NCBI RefSeq assembly: GCF_020268605.1 | Contig: NZ_CP084222.1 | Span: 2,046,001 to 2,110,000 of the forward strand | DNA from: Arsenophonus apicola | GTDB lineage: Bacteria > Pseudomonadota > Gammaproteobacteria > Enterobacterales > Enterobacteriaceae | Direction of reading: 5' to 3' | DNA length: 64,000 nucleotides | Shown here: in pieces, positions 58,977 to 64,000 of the stretch | Position numbering within the stretch: position 1 is the stretch's first letter | Layout: each line of letters opens with the position of its first letter | Program-made: the position numbers and the translations under genes | Notes under the pieces: generated by a model | What the model was told of the DNA's origin: nothing | Seen by the model: only the letters and a program-made list of their open reading frames with translations | Database searches by the model: none

Positions 58977-60089
58977 ATGATCCGGTTGTCTCGTCTTTAT
59001 ATCCATCCCGTTAAATCAATGAAAGGCATTCGTATGCCACAGGCCTATGCAGAAAATAGTGGCCTGGTTTTCGATCGCAATTTCATGGTTACCAATGATC
59101 AAGGTGGGTTTATTACTGCGCGGCAATATCCACAAATGCTGTTATTTAAGCCAATAATACTTGATAATGGTATCCAAATACAGGCACCTGATAATCAAAC
59201 AGCAACTATTTTATATAAAGACTTTATTAATGATCCCTTGCCAACAGAAGTATGGGGAAATCATTTTACCTCCTTAGCCGCACCAGCAAAGATAAATCAA
59301 TGGCTGTCGCAGTATTTTAGTTTTACCGTTCAATTAAGATGGTTAGGTGATATACCCAGCCGCCGAATAAAAAGATTTCCAACCATCCCGCTCTCATTTG
59401 CAGATGGCTATCCTTATCTTCTTATTAATCAAGCCTCATTTAAAGCAGTTCAACAATTATGCCCTGCTAAAATCAACATAGAACAATTTAGAGGCAATTT
59501 GATCATAATAGGTGCAGAAGCTTTTGCTGAAGATAGCTGGCAAACAATACAAATCGGTGAGGTTATTTTTGAACTGGTCAAACCTTGTAGCCGCTGCATT
59601 TTGACGACAGTAAACATTGATAATGGCGCGCAACATCCAACTGGAGAGCCGTTAACCACACTGCAAAATTTCCGCACTGACGAGAACGGAGAAATTGATT
59701 TTGGCCAAAATGCTATTGCCCAAAATAGCGGTCTGCTCCGCCTTGGTGATGTGGTAAAAATCTTAACTAAAAAACAGCCGAAGCAATATAAAAGCGTAAG
59801 ATCAACCAAGTCGCAGATAATCAATCCAGAAAAGGAAACAACAGTATTAATCAATGTTAATGGCACAGAGTATTTAGCTAATAATCAAAGGGTTATTTTG
59901 GAGCAATTGGAAAAGCATGGCTTAAAAATTCCTTATTCATGCCGAGCAGGCATTTGTGGTTGTTGTAAAATGAAACTAATAGCAGGTGAAGTGATCCCAT
60001 TAACAAAAACAGCAATCAAAGATGATGGAGTTATCTTAAGTTGCAGTTGCATTCCTAAAACAAATATTAAATTATTATTATTAAACTAA
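58977..60089 (+). CDS. ycbX: YcbX, MOSC and 2Fe-2S protein
   Basis: Molybdenum-cofactor enzyme that reduces N-hydroxylated base analogues. The 370-residue product (369 in E. coli) has a MOSC N-terminal barrel (LYIHPVKSMKGIRM), a MOSC domain with the Moco-ligand Cys in LVKPCSRCILTTVN, and a C-terminal plant-type ferredoxin with CRAGICGCCKMKL and the fourth Cys in LSCSCIP. AGGAG precedes the ATG. Needs Moco synthesis, which cannot be assessed here. Confidence 0.94.
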   Translation: MIRLSRLYIHPVKSMKGIRMPQAYAENSGLVFDRNFMVTNDQGGFITARQYPQMLLFKPIILDNGIQIQAPDNQTATILYKDFINDPLPTEVWGNHFTSLAAPAKINQWLSQYFSFTVQLRWLGDIPSRRIKRFPTIPLSFADGYPYLLINQASFKAVQQLCPAKINIEQFRGNLIIIGAEAFAEDSWQTIQIGEVIFELVKPCSRCILTTVNIDNGAQHPTGEPLTTLQNFRTDENGEIDFGQNAIAQNSGLLRLGDVVKILTKKQPKQYKSVRSTKSQIINPEKETTVLINVNGTEYLANNQRVILEQLEKHGLKIPYSCRAGICGCCKMKLIAGEVIPLTKTAIKDDGVILSCSCIPKTNIKLLLLN

Positions 60090-60201
60090 TCCTTATCCAT
60101 CATTCGTCATCAATGAATGATGGATATTACTATTGGTTAAAAGATGCTTTGTAATTTAGTTATTATATAAACCTTGAATATTGATTAATTCAGGTTATGT
60201 T

Positions 60202-60750
60202 TTATGAAACGGCCCTTTCATATATTAAACTACTGGCTGGTGGTTGATAAATCATTAAGCGATTATTCATAATCTTAATTGGGTCACAAAACCTCATTAA
60301 CCGATCTTTCAATACTAATCTAGGTTCGATTAGTAAACATAAGCTGGCATATTTGCCTGCTTCTGCCACTAAAAACAACGCTTGCTGTCCACTATCTTCA
60401 ATATGAACCTGAACAACATCCCCTAACACCAAATCATCATGGCAATTTACTGGCAAAAAATACCAGCTTCTAGGCATCTGCGGCTTTAAAAAACGAAAAG
60501 CAACTAATGCATTTAAAATTAATTCCGCACTATGCTCATTAGAAAGTGATAACTTTTGCACCTGTTCTTCAATACAATGGTATAACCCCGCATCATCAAT
60601 ATTGAAAGTCATTTCTCCATAAGCAGATGCAACCAACATTTTTGCTGGAAAACATGAACGAAATAACATTCCATTAGCTAAATCTAACATCATCCTTTCA
60701 TGTTCATCATCGTAATACCAGCGCCACTGATTATTGGGTTTTATTTTCAT
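60202..60750 (-). CDS. zapC: ZapC, FtsZ-ring stabiliser
   Basis: Cytoplasmic protein that binds FtsZ and promotes bundling. The 182-residue product (180 in E. coli) opens MKIKPNNQWRWYYDDEHERMMLDLANGMLFRS and contains AELILNALVAFRFLKPQMPRSWYF and DPIKIMNNRLMIYQP. Between ycbX (convergent) and pyrD, as in E. coli. Confidence 0.94.
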   Translation of the reverse strand: MKIKPNNQWRWYYDDEHERMMLDLANGMLFRSCFPAKMLVASAYGEMTFNIDDAGLYHCIEEQVQKLSLSNEHSAELILNALVAFRFLKPQMPRSWYFLPVNCHDDLVLGDVVQVHIEDSGQQALFLVAEAGKYASLCLLIEPRLVLKDRLMRFCDPIKIMNNRLMIYQPPASSLIYERAVS

Positions 60751-60978
60751 TTATCACCCCTCAATCTGATCACTCTATTTACTAGCTTAAAATCCATACT
60801 AATTAGAATTAAGATAAAAAAGTATTGCTATAAAATAAATAATAGAAATAATAAAAAAAATTTCGAGTTTTTATGTAAAGATATTCAAAGAAGATCCTGA
60901 ATTTAATAAATTATCAGATTACAAACAAATATTAATAAATAAAAAAAACTGCTTACTTTTTTATGCTCTAAATAAAGA

Positions 60979-61989
60979 TTAAATATAATTAACAATATTT
61001 TTAATTAATTTAGGTCCGTGATAAATAAACCCAGAATAAACTTGTAATAATGATGCTCCTGCAGCCAATTTTTCTCTGGCCGCAACCAAAGAATCAATTC
61101 CACCTGCACCAATAATAGGTATCTGCCCTTTTAATTCTTTTGTCAATAAACGAACAATTTCAGTACTTTTTAATTGCACAGGTCGGCCGCTTAAACCGCC
61201 CGCTTCCTCTGAATATCTTAATCCTTTCACTAAATTCCGATCTAAAGTCGTATTGGTCGCTACAACACCATCAATCTGGTGACGAATTAAACTATCGCTA
61301 ATTTGAATAATCTCTTCTTCTGTTAAATCAGGCGCAATTTTTACTACCACAGGAACATACTTTTGCTGTTGTTCGGCTAACAAGTGTTGTTTATTTTTAA
61401 TTGACCGCAATAGATCATCCAATGCTTCACCATATTGTAATAATCTTAAATCGGGCGTATTCGGTGAAGAAATATTGACCGCAATATAACCTGCATAAGG
61501 ATAAATTTTTTCCATGCAAATTAAATAATCCTCTTTACCCTGTTCAATCGGCGTATCTTTATTTTTGCCAATGTTAATGCCAATAATGCCGTCGTATTTG
61601 GCTTTTTTAACATTCTCAACCAAGTTATCAACACCTAGATTATTAAAACCCATGCGATTGATCAGTCCCTCAGCTTCAACCAGGCGAAATAGCCGAGGCT
61701 TTTCATTACCAGGCTGGGGACGAGGTGTGACCGTTCCTATTTCTACGAAACCAAATCCCATTGCACCAAAAGCATCAATACATTCACCATCTTTATCAAG
61801 ACCGGCCGCTAATCCCAATGGATTTTTAAATGTTAGTCCCATGCAAGTCGTAGGTTTAAAATTGACCGACTGCCGGATCATAAACCGGAGCGGTGAATGC
61901 ATGATGTATTTAAGCTGTCGGAAGGTGATTTCATGGGCTTGTTCAGGATTTAAACGAAATAGCGCCTTGCGGATAAGGGGATAAAACAT
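60979..61989 (-). CDS. pyrD: Dihydroorotate dehydrogenase (quinone), class 2
   Basis: Membrane-associated FMN enzyme oxidising dihydroorotate with quinone, step four of pyrimidine synthesis. The 336-residue product equals E. coli PyrD. N-terminal membrane-binding helices ([22 protein letters not shown]), FMN/substrate blocks [25 protein letters not shown], catalytic Ser in [21 protein letters not shown] and IIGAGGIDS. Monocistronic; 306 bases separate it from pepN, with no gene between. Confidence 0.97.
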   Translation of the reverse strand: MFYPLIRKALFRLNPEQAHEITFRQLKYIMHSPLRFMIRQSVNFKPTTCMGLTFKNPLGLAAGLDKDGECIDAFGAMGFGFVEIGTVTPRPQPGNEKPRLFRLVEAEGLINRMGFNNLGVDNLVENVKKAKYDGIIGINIGKNKDTPIEQGKEDYLICMEKIYPYAGYIAVNISSPNTPDLRLLQYGEALDDLLRSIKNKQHLLAEQQQKYVPVVVKIAPDLTEEEIIQISDSLIRHQIDGVVATNTTLDRNLVKGLRYSEEAGGLSGRPVQLKSTEIVRLLTKELKGQIPIIGAGGIDSLVAAREKLAAGASLLQVYSGFIYHGPKLIKNIVNYI

Positions 61990-62295
61990 TAGTTGTACCT
62001 TTTTTTGATAGATAATGTAAATTATTTAGTCGTAGAAACCATTTGCCGCTTTTTACTCTATAAAACAGTCTACTGCTAAATTTATCAGTAAACTCAAATG
62101 GTATGTACAGATGATCATGATAATTTAAATATGCCTAATATGACACTGCTTTTTGTCATTTAAGTTTTCAAAAATAATAGGTAAAAGCAAACTGATAGAT
62201 ATCCCCCCCAAATAATCTTGCAAAAGAAGGGATATCTTATTTGACTAATCGTTTTGATTAAGGAAAACGTTAGTAGCTTAGCAAAAAATAAAAGG

Positions 62296-64000
62296 CTATT
62301 GCTTTTCCAACGCCTTAGTAATTTTTTCAAATAGATCAGCACAAAGATCGGTTAATCCTTGCAACTGTTTTAACGCCTGATACATCCGATTTTGCCGTGT
62401 TTCGTCATAGCGCTTTAGACGAATCAATGGTTCAATTAAACGCGAAGCAACTTGCGGATTGCTGCTATTTAAAATAGTTAACATTTCCACTAAAAATTGA
62501 TAGCCAGTGCCGTCTTCGGCATGAAATGCCGAAGGATTTTGTGCAACAAAAGTCCCAATCAGTGCACGTACTCGATTAGGATTTTCCATGCTAAATGTTG
62601 GATGAGTCAGCAAAGAACGTACGGTTGTCAGAACATTTTTAGCTGGACTGCTAGCATGCAGCATAAACCATTTATCTATTGTCAAACCATCATGGCGCCA
62701 GCGCTGTTCAAACTCTGCCATAAGCTGTTGACTACTTGGTAATTGTGCCGCCACTGCTGCATTTAATGCCGCCATCGCATCAGTCATATTATTAGCCTGA
62801 TAATACTGCTCGGATACATACTTATCCGCTTGGGGCTTATTATGGCCAAAAGCCAGATAAAATAAGCATCTATTTCGCAAGGAACGTTTGGCAATATCCC
62901 CATGATCAATCCGATACTCAGTCACTTTATTAGCATGATAAACGGTAACAAATTCCGCCGTCATTGCAGTGGCAAATTTTTGGCTAATAAAGTTAATAAC
63001 ATCGTGAATGGCTATCGGATCGATGATCTCAAACCACTCGGCGACTTCATTTTCTGAAGGCAAAGTAAATAGTTGTGCTTTTAAAGCCGGATCACAGGCT
63101 TTATCAAGTAAAACCGCTCAGAATGCATCAATAATATGCAACGGTAATATTAATTCTTGCCGCTGCTGTAGGCGTGCCACATTTTGTTTAATATAAATTG
63201 CTAGTAGCGATTGCGCCGCATCCCAACGAGCAAACTCATTACTAGCATATTGCATCAATAATGCTAATTGCTCATCTGTGTATGAATAATCCAATTTCAC
63301 CGGTGCGGAAAACTCACGCAGTAATGAAGGTATTGGCCGTGAATTAACTTGATCAAAAATAAAAGTCTGTTGTGCCTTAACTACATTAAGCACTGAGTGT
63401 ACAGCGTGACCATTATATTGTAATGGAATAACATTACCTTCTGTATCATACAGCTCAATATCTAGTGGTATATGTAAGGGTAATTTTTCTGCTTGATCTG
63501 CCGTTGGCGCTGTGGTTTGGCTAATATGCAGTAAATATTGCTGCTTATCCGCTAAATATTCATCTCTGACCGTCACTAAAGGTGTACCCGATTGGCTATA
63601 CCAACGACAAAATAGCGTCAGAGAGATATTAGAGGCATCTTGCATAGCTTGGACGAAATCATCACAGGTTGCTGCACTACCATCATGACGAGCAGTATAG
63701 AGTTTCATACCCGCCTGAAACCGCTCCTCACCTAACAGAGTATGCAACATTCGAATAACTTCCGCCCCTTTTTCATAAACGGTCAAAGTATAGAAATTAT
63801 TCATTTCAATTACTTTTTCCGGCCGAATAGGATGCGCCATTGGACTGGCATCTTCAGCAAATTGGTGCGCGCGCATCAGCCGAACATTTTCAATCCGATT
63901 TACGGAACGAGAACCCATATCCGAACTAAACTCTTGATCACGAAAAACCGTTAAACCTTCCTTAAGACTTAATTGAAACCAATCACGGCAAGTAATACGA
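62296..64000 (-). pseudogene. pepN: Aminopeptidase N, 3' two thirds, cut by one in-frame TGA
   Basis: Broad zinc M1 aminopeptidase; only residues from about 303 to the end are in the window. The frame runs from the right edge (RITCRDWFQLSLKEGLTVFRDQEF, containing the third zinc ligand Glu) through the catalytic-domain block EMNNFYTLTVYEKGAEVIRMLHTLLGEE to LPLHIIDAF, where TGA at 63118-63120 replaces the Arg of E. coli DAFRAVLL. It then continues AVLLDKACDPALKAQLFTLP to the normal C-terminus KITKALEKQ. CGA to TGA explains it. Termination would remove the last ~274 residues, most of the C-terminal helical domain. HEXXH lies outside the window. Confidence 0.92.

Noticed and set aside
11370..63120. 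TGA read as tryptophan (genetic-code change)
   Set aside because: TGA is used as a normal stop elsewhere, TAA and TAG interrupt genes too, and the pepN TGA replaces Arg, not Trp.

Overview
The window is a low-G+C stretch of a gammaproteobacterial chromosome from the Enterobacterales. Gene content and order match Escherichia/Proteus-type genomes: the mot-che-flhDC cluster, pyrC, lpxL, agp, and a long block from tRNA-Ser/tusE to pyrD/pepN that follows the E. coli 21-22 min order. The strong AT bias, long AT-rich spacers and many genes broken by one stop codon or one-base shift suggest a host-associated lineage in early genome decay. The Morganellaceae (Arsenophonus, Providencia, Proteus) is my best guess; the genus is inference, since no rRNA or marker alignment could be run.

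Layout. (1) 0-12 kb, minus strand: motility and chemotaxis, in transcription order flhD-flhC, motA-motB-cheA-cheW, two chemoreceptor genes, cheR-cheB-cheY-cheZ. The flhC gene and the first receptor gene each carry a single in-frame stop in an otherwise intact frame; the other genes look intact. (2) 13-22 kb: dsrB, cspC, ylaC, three near-identical tRNA-Asn genes, pyrC, an RcsA-like regulator, lpxL, a peptide transporter and msrA. (3) 22-37.5 kb: an accessory, very AT-rich zone with small exported proteins, agp, a frameshifted glycosyltransferase next to a polysaccharide deacetylase, a frameshifted DUF1003-type gene, a twin chitin-binding-module protein, a broken phage tail fibre with its assembly chaperone, an outer-membrane barrel and a histidine-rich exported peptide. 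(4) 37.8-64 kb: tRNA-Ser, tusE, yccX, hspQ, yccU, mgsA, helD, yccS, sxy, sulA, ompA, matP, ycbZ, fabA, pqiCBA, uup, rlmL, ycbX, zapC, pyrD and the 3' two thirds of pepN, which is also cut by one in-frame TGA.

Regulatory sites readable in the sequence: a sigma-28 promoter before the broken receptor gene, a sigma-32 promoter before hspQ, a LexA box before sulA, adjacent FadR- and FabR-type sites before fabA, a matS-like site beside matP, and several intrinsic terminators.

The clearest unusual signal is the set of recent lesions: five genes with exactly one or mainly one in-frame nonsense codon (TAA, TGA, TAG, TAG, TGA) and three or four one-base shifts, two at A-runs. The candidates for new biology are the double chitin-binding protein, the histidine-rich exported peptide, a 24-bp repeat array before a secreted-protein gene, a 16-bp inverted repeat and an orphan terminator in the gene-poor zone. 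I found no CRISPR array, insertion sequence or defence system.
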